Shown here piece by piece: positions 24,201 through 38,029 of a stretch of 64,000 bases of DNA (its first letter is position 1; each line of letters begins with the position of its first letter). The translations under genes and the position numbers were made by a program. Origin of the DNA: Rostratula benghalensis (lineage: Eukaryota > Chordata > Aves > Charadriiformes > Rostratulidae). The notes beneath the pieces are model-generated. The model had not been told where the DNA came from. It was given only the letters and a program-made list of their open reading frames with translations, and made no database searches. The stretch is taken from NCBI GenBank assembly GCA_013399305.1, contig VXAI01000019.1, positions 1,641,034-1,705,033 of the forward strand, read 5' to 3'.

Positions 24201-25689
24201 TTAAGCACTGAAAAATGGGAATCCTGATCTGCTAAGCCAATACTGGTGAAGAAAGTAACACTGTCTGGGCTTATATATTTTCTGCAGTCTATATGAAAAT
24301 ATAGGGGACTGGTTCTGATAGCCTTCTCACATTTTACCTTTACTTGATTACAATAAAAATAAGACTCTACTCTCTATAGAAAATTGATTTAGATTGCATC
24401 CCTATAAATCCACATTCCCAAATTATATTGATGTTGTATCATTCCTTATATATTCTGAAAGTTGTAGGAATGTATAAAAAAGTCTTACCTTGAACTTTAA
24501 CTTTTTTAATACCTAACAAAAGATTAATGAAACACAGGATGTACCAGTAGCAAATCTTCTGCAAATAGGTAATTTAAGTGAAGCAAATGGACCAATATCT
24601 TTTTACTGAGTGTAGCCTGGCTTAAATAATGTTATTAGTGTTAAGTTCAGCAATATAATAAGGTGATCTGACAGTTCCCAGTAAAAGGCTCTTTCCTAGT
24701 TACATTAAATTACTTAGCTATAACTTCATCATGAACCATTTTGTGGAATAATTCAACCAAAATAGATCACTCATTTCTAAGAAGGGCCTAATGGAAAACA
24801 AGAATATTAAAAAAATAAATTGAGGTGTTCTAGTATCCTATGACTATGGACCAAGGAAAAATTGTTAACTTTGTGATGTTTTGTTTGTCATAGTTATGAA
24901 AATCTTAAAATAATGCACATTCATTTATCAAGTTCCAAGTCTGAAATAAATCTCAGTATGTTTATGAGTGGCAACAACTTAGAATTGAGCATTTTTCAGA
25001 TTTATTTTTCTGTATCTTTTTATCTTTTCTCTATCTAGTTTGAGGGTCTGCACATATATGTTTAGTGGAAGATAAAGCTTGTTTATCTATACAAAGATAT
25101 TTTTCTTAGAGCCACAAAACTGTCTCCAAATCAGATTTCTTATTGCCTTCTCATTAGCTAGAAACCTATATATGAAAGAGGACCCTATGCATTTGGGCTC
25201 CTTCTTCTCCCTTCCTGTCTCACTGTTGTCTTAGCCACTAAACTGGAAGAACATGTTGACACAAAGATTTGCACTGAGGGTTTCTGACATGTAATGGAAC
25301 GGGTTTCCTTTAAAGGGGTTTCTTTGGAAACTTTTTCAGCTCCTGCACAGAGATCATAGGTCTCTGGGAAGGCAGAAAAGAAAATTTACACTATTTAATT
25401 GTATCTTCCCTACAGTGTTATTCATCAGCCAGTTCTGATCCTCTCTTAAATCTTATAGTAGCCAGATGGTATCATAGAGTGCCAAGTGTCTGGATCTTAT
25501 TTGACTTATGAAATGGCTTGAAACTCACTTCCTGAGTTTTGGTGTTTTTAAAGGAGATAAAACATTCTCTTATAACTAGGTATGGCTTGAAGTGAAGTTC
25601 AGTGACAGTTCAGGTCAGCATTTAAAAAATGTTGTGTATAACTGAGACACAGAGAAAATTTAACCTGCTGGATATTTAGCCAGTATTGA

Positions 25690-25800
25690 TTGCAGAATTG
25701 TAGCAGTTGCAAGGGACCTTTGGAGATCATCTGATCTGACTGCACTGTTTGTGAGCCCCACCACCAAGCAGGATAAGCAGTATAATCCTAGACACAGACA
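25690..25800 (-). mobile_element. CR1 LINE 3' fragment, decayed
   Basis: About 110 bases. GCAGAATTGTAGCAGTTGC, GGGACCTTTGGAGATCATC and TGATCTGACTGCACTG correspond to the reversed CR1 3' untranslated region (usual form GAAGGGACCTCTGGAGATCATCTAGTC). The remainder, through AAGCAGGATAAGCAG, fits the next CR1 block (AAGCAGGGTCAGCTAGAGCAG). No coding remnant is left. The terminal repeats are worn away, which points to an old insertion. Confidence 0.8.
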
Positions 25801-26739
25801 TAAATCTGCAGGGAAAAAAAAAAAACCCCACAAGTTCTATTGGTTTTGCTCTGTGTGATTTTACAGACCTTGGCACAATGGATCCAGATGCTATAGAACT
25901 GCACAAACAATGATAACAGAAATTGGTATCATCATACAGATTACTCCTGCTGAAAATTTTCCCTGTACAACTGACTATGGACTAAAACTTAGGGTCTGTT
26001 TTGTTAAGGTACTTACGTTTCCATAGAGAGTAACTCCTTTAGGATTTAAAAAAAAACCACTGAGTTTCTTCATTCCCATGGAATTTATGCTTTTAATGGC
26101 CTGGTCCCCTATTCAAGGAAAAAAAAAAAAGGAAATTTTTTATTTCATTCAATATTCTATATGTAGTTCTGAAAGGCAGTGTGAGACTGATTCACCTAGT
26201 AGAGACAAAAGCAAAGGCAGAGGCATGGAAGTCCCTTTGCAGAGAATCTGGTCTTCTCTCTGATATTACAGCATCTACAAAGTTTGTTATTGAACTGGCT
26301 CACTCATCAGCAGGAAAACAGTTCTTGCTGAGAGAACAGCTCAGAAAGACCAGTTCAGTCCATCCCATCCCCCTTTCCCACTGAGTCTATCTCAGCCAGC
26401 GTTATCTCAAAGTTCATTGCCAAACCAAGGATATTCTTGAAAATGTTTCACATTTAATCCAAAAAGTTCCCTTTTCATCCATAATTGTAGATGAGGTTTT
26501 CAGCTAGCTTTGGATGATGAAAGCCATGTTAGATTCGAAGGAATGCTTTTGTTAAACAGTTAAATTGAATCTATTCTACAGTATCTGGAATGGCTAAAAA
26601 TGGTGGATAAAACTGGTATACAGGCTCATAGGTATTTTTTTAAAGATATATATCCATTAACATATTCTGACACTTCTGTTTCCCAGAGATTTTCAAAACA
26701 GTGTTCAGATCCCTTGAATTATTTTCCTTTGTCAATATG

Positions 26740-26760
26740 AAGAGCACATTTTGTGCTCTT
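26740..26760. repeat. Perfect 9-bp hairpin, 3-nt loop
   Basis: AAGAGCACA, TTT, TGTGCTCTT. A tight stem-loop; it does not match the histone 3' stem-loop consensus. Confidence 0.88.
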
Positions 26761-29700
26761 TCAGTAAAAAAAAATACAGCCACATCTCCCCCTTAAGTTT
26801 ATTGCATAAACAAAATTCGAAGTCATTAAAGGTCAGATTCTGGTTTTCAGCCTGAAACAAATTTGAGCAGAGTATTATATGTAGTGGCACTAGCCTTGGT
26901 GATACATAAAATTTAGAAAATGGATAAATAATCTTGTGAAGGAAGAAAAAGTAGAGACATAAGAGTTTTTATAAGAAGAGTTAAACTGAATTTAGTTTGC
27001 CTGTATAACTGAGAAAGTGATGTGTTATTGTTCATTTTCATCTTTATGCCTTGTAGGAAACTGTCACGTTTGTGTTTTTTACAAATCTTCAAGCTGTGCT
27101 TATTGCCTATTCCCCAGTACTGTCTGAGCAGAGCTAGAGGTTTCAATTACCACAGAACCAAACTTCTCAAGAGAAGAAAAGTTATGAAACAGTTTTTCAG
27201 TATGCTGTTCAAGAGAAAAGTAATAAAAGCAATACTTTACATCTTAAAAACATAGTGTCATGAAATATTTTGACCAGGCATCTGAAGAGTTACTGGCGTT
27301 CTGTCTGCCTATATTCTCCAAAGGTTAACTGTTAGTGGAACTTTAATGCTAATTTACTATATCCCCATTGTAATGGACAAGACAGTAAATGAGAGTCCAT
27401 AGTAGATCTAGCACCGGGGTTTGTTTAAGATCCAACCAGATTAGCACTTTTAATTGACTTGATTATCTGACATAGTCACTCTCTTTCTGCAACTCTTTAC
27501 CTCCACCCTACCCAGCCCTCAAAAGTTGTATCAGTCCCCGCTCTGCCATTGCTCCCAGTTACCCATCCTGGGCATCACCAGTCAGAATCCTGTAGGCATC
27601 CCTTGGCATTAACCTTCATGCATCTCCCTGATCTCCAGGATCTACACGCCCTTTTGAGATCTTTCCCCCAACCTTTCTTTCCAAGACTCCTTCTTTTGGG
27701 GAACTTTTATGGTGCCAGTTTCTCCTTCCAGAAGAAAAAGTCTCCACTTTTCCCAATCTAAGCAGCATATGTGCAGAAGCACAATGTTTAATTAGGATCC
27801 TAATTTGTTCTGCCTCACGACTCTACATTAATTGGAAGAAACGGGATGTGCCACTTCTGTTTAGCCCAGGCACTTTCAAAATTTACAACCAGCCCCAACC
27901 AGTTGCGTTTAGCAAGAGACAGGCTTCAGATTGAGCATTCAAAAGCCCAATTTTGGACATTCACATGCACCCAATTCTCTACTGCCTGTTAGCATTCACA
28001 GCTTAAAGTCCATTTTCACCAACACCCTCCATTTATATACAGTCTGATATTTTCTCTAAAGTCTCTAACTGTAAAGTCATTCTATAGTACTCTTAGAAAA
28101 GGTGAGGAACGCCCTCTGCACAATTTAGGATGACTTTCTAACCTTTCTGAAGGACTCTGCTAACATTTTCCTACAGCAGCAATCATATTTGCTTTCATCA
28201 TAGGAAGTGCAGTTTGAGGTACATTTTTGAAGGTGTTTTTAATCAGATTTTGATTTCTATTTGGACTTGAATATATTGATTTTAAAAAGTAGAAGACAAA
28301 ATTGACAGAAGCTGTGAGCAAGAAAAAATTTAATGATTCAAACTGCAGGGTTTGCAACTGGGTAGAGTTTCTTAAATCTTCACATTAAACATAGTGTAAA
28401 AGAAGTCCATTTCAGAATTTTCCTGCACAGGTACATAAGTTTATAAAACCCAGAGTTTGCTAGACTCTCTGGCAATTAACATGTATGATTTTACTTCCAT
28501 ATAAATGGTTAGCTCTTTCCTAAAATTTCTGCTTTATATGTAAAAATCTTAACTCTGGTTTTCAAACCTTGTTTTTTTATTGGTCTAGCCAATCCCTAAC
28601 ACTGATTTTTACCTCCTGCCACGTAACACAAACTAAAAATATTTCTATGGTATTCCCACAAATCCTATTTTTCTTCATGCTTCTCCCATTCTCATCAAGC
28701 TTTTTAATCTCTTAATATCCTGCTTGCTCCTCAGCCCGTCTAAAATACCTTTTTTAGGCTTTACTTTTATCCACCTTATACCTCTTCACATCCTCTCAGT
28801 TAAGCCACATTTTTCTCATTCCTAAAATCTTTTTTCTGACACATCTGCCTGGTCCCACCTGTCTCCATCCTACATTTCTTGTTGGTACAACTACTACCTT
28901 TTATTATCCTGTTACTAAAGGAATTCACATTTGAGTACAGTTCATAATGACATAAATCAACATCATAATTTTATATTTGGCTGATACGTTGCTGTCATCA
29001 TTGTTTTTTCCATTACAAAAATGAGAGGAAAAAACCCCAACACACAGGTCAGTAGGTAATTACAAGAAGAAATCACACAGAAAAAGGAGGTGGAAATGAA
29101 ATCCCCCAAATTTACCTAATCATATTCTGTCTCCTATGCTTTTTCTCTTTAGGGGACTGCATATATCAGTAAAATATTTAACAGAAAAATCAACAGTATT
29201 TCAGCTGTACCTATTCCCATAGTGCTTGAGAAAAGAAAGCCCAGGTTCATTTACATAAGTGAAAGCAGAGTGTTGTTCTTTGTCACTTGGTGTGTAGTTG
29301 CTTCTTGTGTTGTGTTCTTACAACAGGATTTGGTTGATATATGAGTAAATCTCCAATGTATTTGAACTGCCTGTGGTATATAGTTAGCCAGGGCTGTCAC
29401 ATGGTCTGTCTCTACTTATGTTGGAGGAGATTCCAGGCAATTTTTTGCCCATTTGGTGTCCATTCAATACCTTGGGAATCATGAGTGCTCCAGTCACAAC
29501 TCACCCAGACCATGGCACAGAGGGTTTTTTTTGTTAAGAGATCCTACTGTATGTCAAATCCCCAGTGGCTTCCTTTAAGCGGCCGATAGATCCCTTAGTG
29601 CTCTTAGAAAGGATTTAATTCAAACCATTCCTAGATGAGTGGAGAGAGAAGAGGAGATCACATGGAAAGGAGGTAGATGTCACAGCTCCCAGTTATTTAC

Positions 29701-30494
29701 TGAGCAAGAGTTCAAAACATCCAGATTGTTATTCTAAACAAACATCTTTAAAGCAGGTTTCATCTTCATTCAGTTTATAATTAGGGCAAGGGACAGGATA
29801 TTCTGGGAGTCCTTCACACATGGCAAAGATATAAGGGGAACGTCAAGCCCTACAGAATATCTAATTCCAGTGTCTCACTTTACAGTCTCTGTCACAGTGA
29901 GAGGGGAAGATTCAGCACAGCCTCTGGGACTCTACTAAATCTGAAGTCTGTGTCACTTTTAGAGCACAAAACTTTTCTCTCCAACCTGTAATGACAATGC
30001 CGTGGCAGTCACCATCAGTTACCGAAGTAGTGTTCTGGCCTGTATGTTACTTCCACTGATTTTGGCTGTGGAAGGAGAGGCAACAGCTGGGGTGAAGTAA
30101 ATCTGAAACCTGCAGTGTTGGCAAAGTAACTGCTGTACAAAACATCTTTGCTCATTGCCTTGTGGAGTGCTGACGCAGGCCAGGGTGAGGACTTTATCAA
30201 CTTTGTGTCTCAAGAGGGAAAGAGGAATAACCCACCAAACAACTGCAGAAGGCCAAATTTTCTTTGCTCTTCTGGCAGCAATGAAGACAACAAAGACACT
30301 GAGTTTGACACAGTACTTCCCAGCAGTGTCAAAAGACCTCCGTTATCAAATTTGGATAATCCAAGGCACGCAACTACTCAGAGTTGTCTACTGAAGAAAA
30401 GTGTTTATTATAATCTGACTCAGACTCTGATCAGCCTCACCAATACTGTCTTTTCTACACTGAAAAACCAAGACGGCATATCTATTTGTTTCTC

Positions 30495-30526
30495 TTCCCT
30501 CCCCCCCCCCCTCCCCACCCCCACCA
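30495..30526 (+). repeat. C-rich tract
   Basis: TTCCCT is followed by 11 C, then TCCCCACCCCCACC. The complementary strand carries several short G runs, so a G-quadruplex on the minus strand is conceivable. Confidence 0.8.
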
Positions 30527-31919
30527 TGTAAAAATATCAGTATTTTGAAAAAAAAAAAGAAGGAAAATTATAATGGAGAGTTCAACATAAGGACAATGAT
30601 GCGTTGTGATATTTCAGTACTAGGGGTTAACCACCACCAACAGGGTCAGCACTGCCTCCAGCAGGTGTGACACAGAGACATTCCCTCAGGAGCCATACAC
30701 GCCCTGCCAGCTGATTTTGGCAGCTGATTCCTCTGGGGTTTTGAGATGATGAGAGTGTAAAATCCTATTGAGTCAGTGGAGTAAGCCTGCCTCTCATTCT
30801 CCCATGTTAGGAAAAGTTGCTATCTCCTAAAAACTGGCTGCAAGATAACTTTTAGTTTCTTCACTTTGTTGATATTTTAGCCAGATCTGAATTTTGCTTG
30901 GGCAGCTGTTTAACCTGTGAATAAATGTTAATTTTCTAGAAGAAGGTTGGTCTCATTTCTTAAAAACAAACTATTATTCTGAATAATACCTACCAGTAGT
31001 TATGTGTTAGCCTTTGCTATCAAATCATGTACTAAAGGTGAACTTCTGGAGCCTCTAAATTAAATGGGAATGAGAAATTTATCTGATTAAATTAAAACAG
31101 ATTGAATAAAGAATGTTATTTAAGCATAAGACAGCAAAGATCTTTTTTGGCAAGGAAAAGAAGCATTTCTGAAAAGGCTTGGTTAGCTGATGTCACAAGG
31201 TTATCAATAGATGATTAGTAAATGGGTTTAGGACAGTTTCATACTAACATAGCCTGGAAAAAAAAAAAATGAAAAAAAATGCATAGTAGGATGAACCTTA
31301 ATATTCCATTTAGCTTCATTGCTGAATGCATAAGGAGACAAGACAGATTAAAGGTTGATGAAAGGAATTTTTTTTCCCATCAAAATGCAACCCACTTTGT
31401 CATTTTCACCTCCATTTGTTATGTTTCATGTTCACAGAGAGAAAACCAAGAGCCAAGAGGTTACACTTGGTATTGCAGTCATATTTAATTGCCTTTTAAC
31501 ACCTCTAGAATGCCCTTACCAATTATCCTGCTCCTTCAACATTGCCTCATCATAACTGTTGTTCTAATTTACAGCACAAATTCCATTTCTGCCCCTCTGG
31601 CATTGTACCTTCACAGGCTTTTGCATTATTGCCCTCTTCTTTGTTGACACCCCCCACATGCCGTGGTATTTTATAGTTTCAGTCTCTGCTGGGCTGCATC
31701 ACGTCTCTGCAGACCTATGTACCAAGGATCTCTTTTATATTTTCTAGTTTATCAATCTCCCTCAAATCATTCTTTAAATTATTTCCCACTCACCCACCCC
31801 CCTCCAATGCCTTTCAGACTTAACCTCTGTAAAGATTCAAATTTTCCTCACCACCTCGGGTGTGTGCTGTCAGTCACTTTTTAATGTGTCTGAGCTGTTT
31901 TGCTTGTGCCTGACCTACA

Positions 31920-32030
31920 TTGCAAGGTCCTTAGAGTAAGCTCTGTGTCCTCTTACTTGTTTGTACAATGCTAAGAACACATTCACCGCTCAGTCATTAA
32001 CACAGTACATAATAAAGTACCATCTATTTC
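31920..32030 (+). repeat. Possible ancient L2/MIR-like tail
   Basis: GCAAGGTCCTTAGAGTAAGC, TCTGTGTCCTCTTACTTG, TTTGTACAATGCTAAGAACA and CGCTCAGTCATTAA resemble the 3' ends of ancient amniote LINE/SINE repeats (GTAAGCTCxxxGGGCAGGGAC, then TGTATCxxxAGTGCCTAGCAC and GCTCAATAAA). The match is loose; only the order of blocks supports it. Confidence 0.3.
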
Positions 32031-32889
32031 ATCATCACAGCTCTAAGCTTGAACTTTGTGGGAGGGGAGGATATGAAAAGACAATTTGCTGTTTGGGAAA
32101 TTGCTGAATTTACAGCCTGAGGGTGGAAGAAATCCTGGAAGAAATCCAGGACAAGTGTTTCTTTTTCCTCCTTGTATCTCAATTATACACAGCATTTTTC
32201 TATGTAATGTATTTGGACTTACCCTCCAGTCTCCTGTATATGTTGAGGCAACTATCTTTCATATTCTTTCAAACTTATTTCTACTCACATTAAAAAATAA
32301 TTTGGCCCATTAGCTTCAGAGCTGTACTGAAACCTTACAATTAACCCTGAAATGGGATGAATTAGCTTTATGTTTTATTATAACCTTACATTCGAACTCC
32401 ATTTACTCAGCTTCATTATTTCCCCATCTTTGTTACTTGAGAAGCCAGAAAACCTCCCATCAAGATTAAGGACAATTTCATGTTAATGAAAAGATTTGTC
32501 CTCTACACAGCTTCAAACCAAAATGACCCAGAGTGTTGCTAGGCTGTTCACTCCACCTTGCACCAGAGATGTAAGGTTTTGTCCATTGATAACATGATAA
32601 CAAGACCCTCTTGGAACAGATTTTCTTCAAAGCTCTGACTTTAAGAGCAGATGCTGGCTTTAAGAACCAGACTATTTCTTTTTTACACAGGCATAACCCA
32701 TATAGGTTACTCAGCAATCAAATTATTTACTCCAAAGTTAAATGTTGCTCTACAGAACTGAAATTCACCCTCATAGAATGAAAGCCTGCCAGGCTCCTGG
32801 AAGAGAAGATGATAGACCACCACCTGGTGTAAATCAGGGAGGAGAAGAGTAGATGACTGTTCAGTGCAAGAGTATCAGCTCCTGACTGA

Positions 32890-33385
32890 GGATGGAAAGA
32901 CACCCCAGCTCTGGAGACCTCAGCACAGGAAAGATATGGAGTGGGTCCAGGGGAGAGCCACAGAAATGATCTGAGGGCTGGAGCACCTCTGCTGTGAGGA
33001 CAGGCTGAGAGAGCTGAGGCTATTCAGCTTGGGGAAGAGAAAACTCCACAGAAAATTTATTGCAGCCTTTCAGTATATGAAGGGAGCCTACAAGAAAGTT
33101 GGGGATAGACTTTTTAGTAGGATCTGTAGTAACAGGACAAGGGATAATGAATTTAAAGTAAAAGTGAGCAGATTCAATCTAGATATTAGGAGGAAATCTT
33201 TTGCTTTTTGGGTGGTGAAACATTGGGACTAGTTGCCCAGAAAGGTGAGAGATGCCCCATCCTTGGAAACATTCAAGGGCAGGATGGACAGGTCTAGTCA
33301 AAGATTAGACTGTTCATTGAAGTGGCTTTCGAGTAGATGATCTTTCAAGGTCCCTTCCAAACCAAACTATTTTATGATTCTATAT
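32890..33385 (+). mobile_element. CR1 LINE, 5'-truncated, diverged
   Basis: CR1 body with GGAGACCTCAGCACAGGAAAG, GAGTGGGTCCAGGGGAGAG, GAGGGCTGGAGCACCTCTG and GACAGGCTGAGAGAGCTGAG, followed by the ORF2 C-terminal coding remnant (FIAAFQYMKGAYKKVGDRLF, then FNLDIRRKSF and VVKHWD) and the 3' tail AAGGTCCCTTCCAAACC with TTTTATGATTCTATA. The frame is interrupted at HWD, where the usual HWNRLP is destroyed by a stop. It is clearly more decayed than the 15.4-kb copy, hence an older insertion. The 5' boundary is uncertain: from about 32760 the sequence is compatible with more CR1 but I cannot align it with confidence. Confidence 0.93.
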
Positions 33386-36300
33386 TTCTACCTCTTTTAA
33401 ACCTGTATGTCATCCATATAAGCCTCAGTTTCTCTAAGATAATGTATAGGCTACATAAGCAAATCCAAGTCAATGAGAAAGACTTTCATATTATACCATC
33501 TTGCTTCTGGCTTCTGAATTACGGGCTACTCACTAAATATTAAACACTAAACCCAGACTGATCCAGCACCCTTTAATCTGATGGTAGAATCATTCCAGTC
33601 ATGTAATTCTCTGTAATTCTTCCTCTTTAATTTTCCAACATTTCTTATCTTTACTTCTCTTTTTTTTTTTCTCTTTTTTCTGCTTAATCTTAGCATCAAT
33701 TTGTACATGGAAATCTGCATCTTCACTGTGACCTCTTTGACACTCAGGCCCAATTTTCAGCTAAGTTTTAAAATCCAAAATAGATTTGGAGGTACCGCTA
33801 TGAGATACATACCAGTAGTGGGAGGGCAAATTTTGTATGCATTTTTTGTGTTTCAGGAAGATAACCTGATGAGAAATCGAATGTTTAGAATTTCTTGTTT
33901 GAAACACCTAGGATTACACAATGACAGAATACAATGCATAGTAACAATTTCTTTCTTTAAAGAAATTATTAATTGCACAAACTTTTAATATGGGTTATTT
34001 AAATTTGTAAATGCATGTCCTGTCCTCTGGAAACAAATTGAACTGACAGTTCCAAAATCTAAACATCTGCATGTGTGTCCCTTGACCAGAGACTATTTTG
34101 ACACTTAGAAGGCTTTCTTTACTTTATCCTGATGCAGGAAAAATATCCTGCTTTTGCTATTGTTACATAGCCATTCTTCAGGAAATACTAATAATACAGA
34201 AAGCATGTACAAATTAATTCATTGTGAATTAATGTGCACCCACCTTGTCCAAAAGATGCATTACGTGACCATTGGATTCTGCACCATATCTCAGTTACTG
34301 GTACTTTAGTTATTGCAGACACTGCCCCATTGTGAAAAAAATCTACTCAGCTGTCAGACTGTCCTCCTGAGCCAAAAAATTCTGGAATTTGTATCTAATG
34401 TAAATGTATCTAGTGGGAAATGTATCTAACAATAAATTGTTAATGAAATGGAAAACCTTAATGGTGACAGTGTTCCTTTTGTTGTTGGCAAACAGGTGAG
34501 GGGGATGCAAGGTATTGGTTTGAAACTTAAAGAACAGGGAAACTAAGTCATAAGTTGTAGCTTCTCTTCTTTACACTGCTAATGAGACTTACTGTATGAC
34601 ATTGCAAGAGACACTCCATTTCCAAATTTGCAAATTGGAGTAGTACTTGCCTACCTCATTCATTTGTCAGATGGCAAAGTCAATGATGCATATGAACTGT
34701 TTAGCAATTTTTAGAGGAAAAGCTTCTTATGCAAGTGTATAGCATAATCTGATACAAAGCCAAAGACTTGCAGATAATCTTTCTGTCAGAGATTTGATTT
34801 TACCAGTTAATTTGATTACAGTAATTTGTATAAAATACCAAGACTGCACTTCATTGTTTATGAAATTCTGTCTTCAGTGGATGATATTTAGGTGCTCATT
34901 CATGTATCAGTGACTTCTGATGGTAGTGCCATATAAAATTTTGTTTGTACCTCATGGATGTTAAGCGGCTTTGTTCCTTCCTTTATATCTTTTCTCAGTT
35001 GTTAAGGTTAAGAAATCATTCTATTTCTTCCTTTTGTGTGCCCCATAGAAATATTTCTTGCTCCATCCTCTTGTACAACCCAAAACTAGTAAAAAACTTC
35101 TTTTTTATAAGAAACCTAGAGACCATGCATTTCTAATGCCCTACTCACAGCCAGCTCATTCCCTTTGTTGTGGCCAGTTTTCCTGTTCAAAGCTCTTCAC
35201 GTGGGTAGCAGAGAGAGGCACAAAACACTCCATTCAGAAAAAACAGTAATGAAACATGTGGGTCAGAAGAAACAAGGAGATGACGTAGGGTTGTTTCTGC
35301 TCATCTGCATACATAATTTCAAGATCTGATTAGATCCACAAATGCTATTAATGATCAGGTAAAAACTAACACAATTTTCCCTTTCCATTGTCCCCTTTCC
35401 CTGTCTTTCTGAATGCTGACCCATATTTTTTTCCTGAAGAAACTGTTATTCTACTTCATTCTGTTTAAGTTTCCTCTTTAATTCGTCCTACAAGTAGGAG
35501 ATTAGGAAAGATAATAAGAAGTGCTTCTCACATTTGTAAAGCAATACCAATGCTTAGAAACTTTGACTTTCTATCGCCTTGTAATGAGGCTTGCTTGGTC
35601 TTGAAATTTTATCTCTTATGGTATGATGTGGCCTCAGATTAGGGTTTAATTGCAAGGTATGCATTTGTTATTCATTAAAGTTAGGCTGAATATTTCCAAA
35701 GAAAAGTGAGAAATATTGAAGACCTATTTTTAAATCTCTAACCCTTTGATTGCTTTCTGTATACGAAAATGGCAAAAAAAGGAAGATATTTCCATATATT
35801 TCCTCGAAGCCCAAGAAAGTGTTCCTGAAGACCATTTATCTGTATCACAAAGGTAGCTAATTAACCCCATTTGAAAGAGTTATTATTTTACTAGGCTACA
35901 TTGTACCCTATTCACCCTTTTTTATCATCTATTAAGAAGAAGTGCTGTCAGCATGGCTCATCTTATACCATCCTATTCATAAGTGATAGAAGCTTGAACT
36001 CTGTAAATCAGTTCAGCTCATAGAAATGAGAGGCTGATAATAGGCAGGCATACAGCAAACATCACTGCATAAGCTTTTTGTCAAATCCCTTGTTGTCAAA
36101 GTTGTTCAGTGAAACACATTCATGGCAACATCTGCTTTATTTAAGCCTAAATATATGCAGCCTTTCAGCTTCTGAAGTTCAGTCACAGGATTGTTTTCCT
36201 TCCCTTTTTCTACATATTCTCTGTCAGTACAACATCACTAACATCAGAGGACTCATGGATTTTTGTAGAGTACATTAGGTAGAAAAAAAGCAAATCTTCT

Positions 36301-37657
36301 TAACTGCTTCTTCTGCACATTTTCCATGTCTGGTTTCAGATGACATGGTATCTAAAAAGTTTTGATGACTATGCTAGTTAGTTTATATTATGTATACTAT
36401 CATACATCTTTGTTTTATGAAGAAGCTTTGCTGGCAAAAGCATCTGACTCTCTGTACTTGCTCTGGTTTTCCTTTGTTGTGTTCAAAATATGGAGAATTA
36501 TCGAGGTAGTCTATATTTTAAAAGAGTAGGTCAGTGGGTTTTTATGCATCACATTTTTGTAACACTTTTTCTAAAGATTCCATAGGTTGTTTTGAGTTTG
36601 AACATCAAAATCTGTCCTAGCTGTCAAACACTTAATGGATGCCTTTGCCTTACTAGCTGGTGCAGAACAGAGTGAGACATCATGGTCTAATTTGCTGCTG
36701 GTATGGTTCAAGGACCAGAAGCCCACCTCATGTCTTGACCAGCTGTGACACATATACATTGCTGCTTGCCAACCATAGGCATCCTACATGCATAGAGAGG
36801 TTCTGGAGGATCTCACATCCTCATTTCAAGTGGGCACCGTGATCTGGAACCCAATTAGGTGGCTTCAGCCTTTGTTCCCCCAGGATGAATAACACCTGTG
36901 ATGTGCTCAAGTGAATATTGCACAATATTCACAACATTGCATGTAGAAATGCAAGGACAACCTGCAATGAGAAGAACCCCTCTATCACCCTAAATAGCAA
37001 ATGTAAATGTACCCATTTTGCATCTCAGCTTCTAGTCTCCTGTGGAACAAAGGCATTTAAAAATATAAAAAATTGAACTCCCAGAAAAATGTCTTTTTTC
37101 AGGGCAGAAAACCCTCCAGAATCCTTCCAGACATCATCAATATGCCCAGCACTGCACATTGATCAAAAATATTCCAAAGGAAATTTACTGTTTCTAACAA
37201 ACAGTAAAGGTTGGAACAAAAATATGTTTAGCATTGTCTATATGAAAGTTATATCGACAGTAAAAGTGATTGATTGAGCAACCCAACACTATTCCAGTCT
37301 GAATGTCAATAAGCTTTTCCAATACCAAGCGAGTGCTAATTGTCCTATTAAACCATAAGGTGTACTAAGCATTCACTGATCTTCTTACAGGTTATTTTCA
37401 CTGCTGCAGGGTAAGAAGCAACGTCGCTTTGTCCTCCTTTTTAGTCTTCCTTCCAACTAAATCTGCAATCTTTTCAGCATTGCTTGCCTTTGGGATGAGG
37501 TGGACTAAAGACAGATTTAAATCATGTCTCAGTGTTAAAGATAAAGCTATTTCTTGTCCTTATTAAACTCTTTTTCTGCTGTTCCCTTTCCACTGGGAGA
37601 CTCTCCTCACACCATATTAAAATTGAAATAAAAAGTAAAAATTTAGCGGTTGCTTAC
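33386..37657. other. No gene recognised
   Basis: AT-rich unique sequence with T/C-rich bits near 33.6-33.7 kb and the 36.9-kb palindrome. The GC-richer patch at 36.66-36.90 kb carries short open frames on both strands but nothing recognisable. Confidence 0.6.
36911..36932. repeat. Near-perfect 22-bp palindrome
   Basis: GTGAATATTG, CA, CAATATTCAC: 10-bp perfect arms with a 2-nt centre. Confidence 0.9.
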
Positions 37658-37695
37658 CTCTAATTTTTGTCATGTCATAGACCATTCTGTTAAAT
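37658..37695 (-). other. Candidate 38-nt micro-exon, minus strand
   Basis: The strongest acceptor I see on this strand: a long T/C tract (read from about 37725 down, TTTTTTTTCTTTTTTTCTTT then TTCTCAG) directly followed by 38 bases and a good donor (TTAGAG|GTAAGC). Only one of three frames is open, reading FNRMVYDMTKIR, entering in phase 2 and leaving in phase 1. That is exactly the phase needed to follow the candidate exon at 41899-42005. The T/C tract could also be a simple purine repeat on the plus strand (GAAAAAGAAAAAAAGAAAA), so chance remains likely. Conservation or RNA evidence would decide. Confidence 0.28.
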
Positions 37696-38029
37696 CTGAG
37701 AAAAAGAAAAAAAGAAAAAAAAGTAGCTTTAATCATACTGACAGTCAACAACTACATTTACTAATGCTTTAATCTCTACTGGTTCATTCTTTCATTAAGT
37801 ATAGCATTAAGGCACATTACCTGTACTTTTATAGTGACATAAATTCACAGATTAATGTCATATTATAGGAGAATGGAAAAAATCAGAGTAAAAAATTTCA
37901 CAAAGTTTCCAAAAGGGGGAGGTTGTTGCATAGTTTGTCATATTACAAGTTAAAAATGTGCACATGCATGACAAGCCACAGATCAAGGCAGGCTCTATAA
38001 TTAGACATTTTGAAACTTTCTAATTGCAA

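Larger units (their letters stand above)
18646..25689. other. Repeat-poor AT-rich desert
   Basis: About 7 kb without a recognisable transposon, the longest such stretch here. It holds the 30-bp duplication (20583), the 21.1-kb candidate exon and a T/C-rich tract (about 21985-22170) that leaves three plus-strand frames open simply for lack of purines. No gene is supported. Confidence 0.65.
25801..32889. other. No gene recognised
   Basis: Contains the 26.7-kb hairpin, T/C-rich stretches (27.4-27.8 and 28.6-28.9 kb), the 30.5-kb C tract and the possible old repeat at 31.9-32.0 kb. Frames at 30.0-30.5 kb on both strands have no domain support. Confidence 0.6.

Noticed and set aside
26000..26030. 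20-nt micro-exon between a T tract and GTAAGT on the minus strand
   Set aside because: Too short to judge; such pairings of a T run with GTAAGT arise by chance at this AT content.
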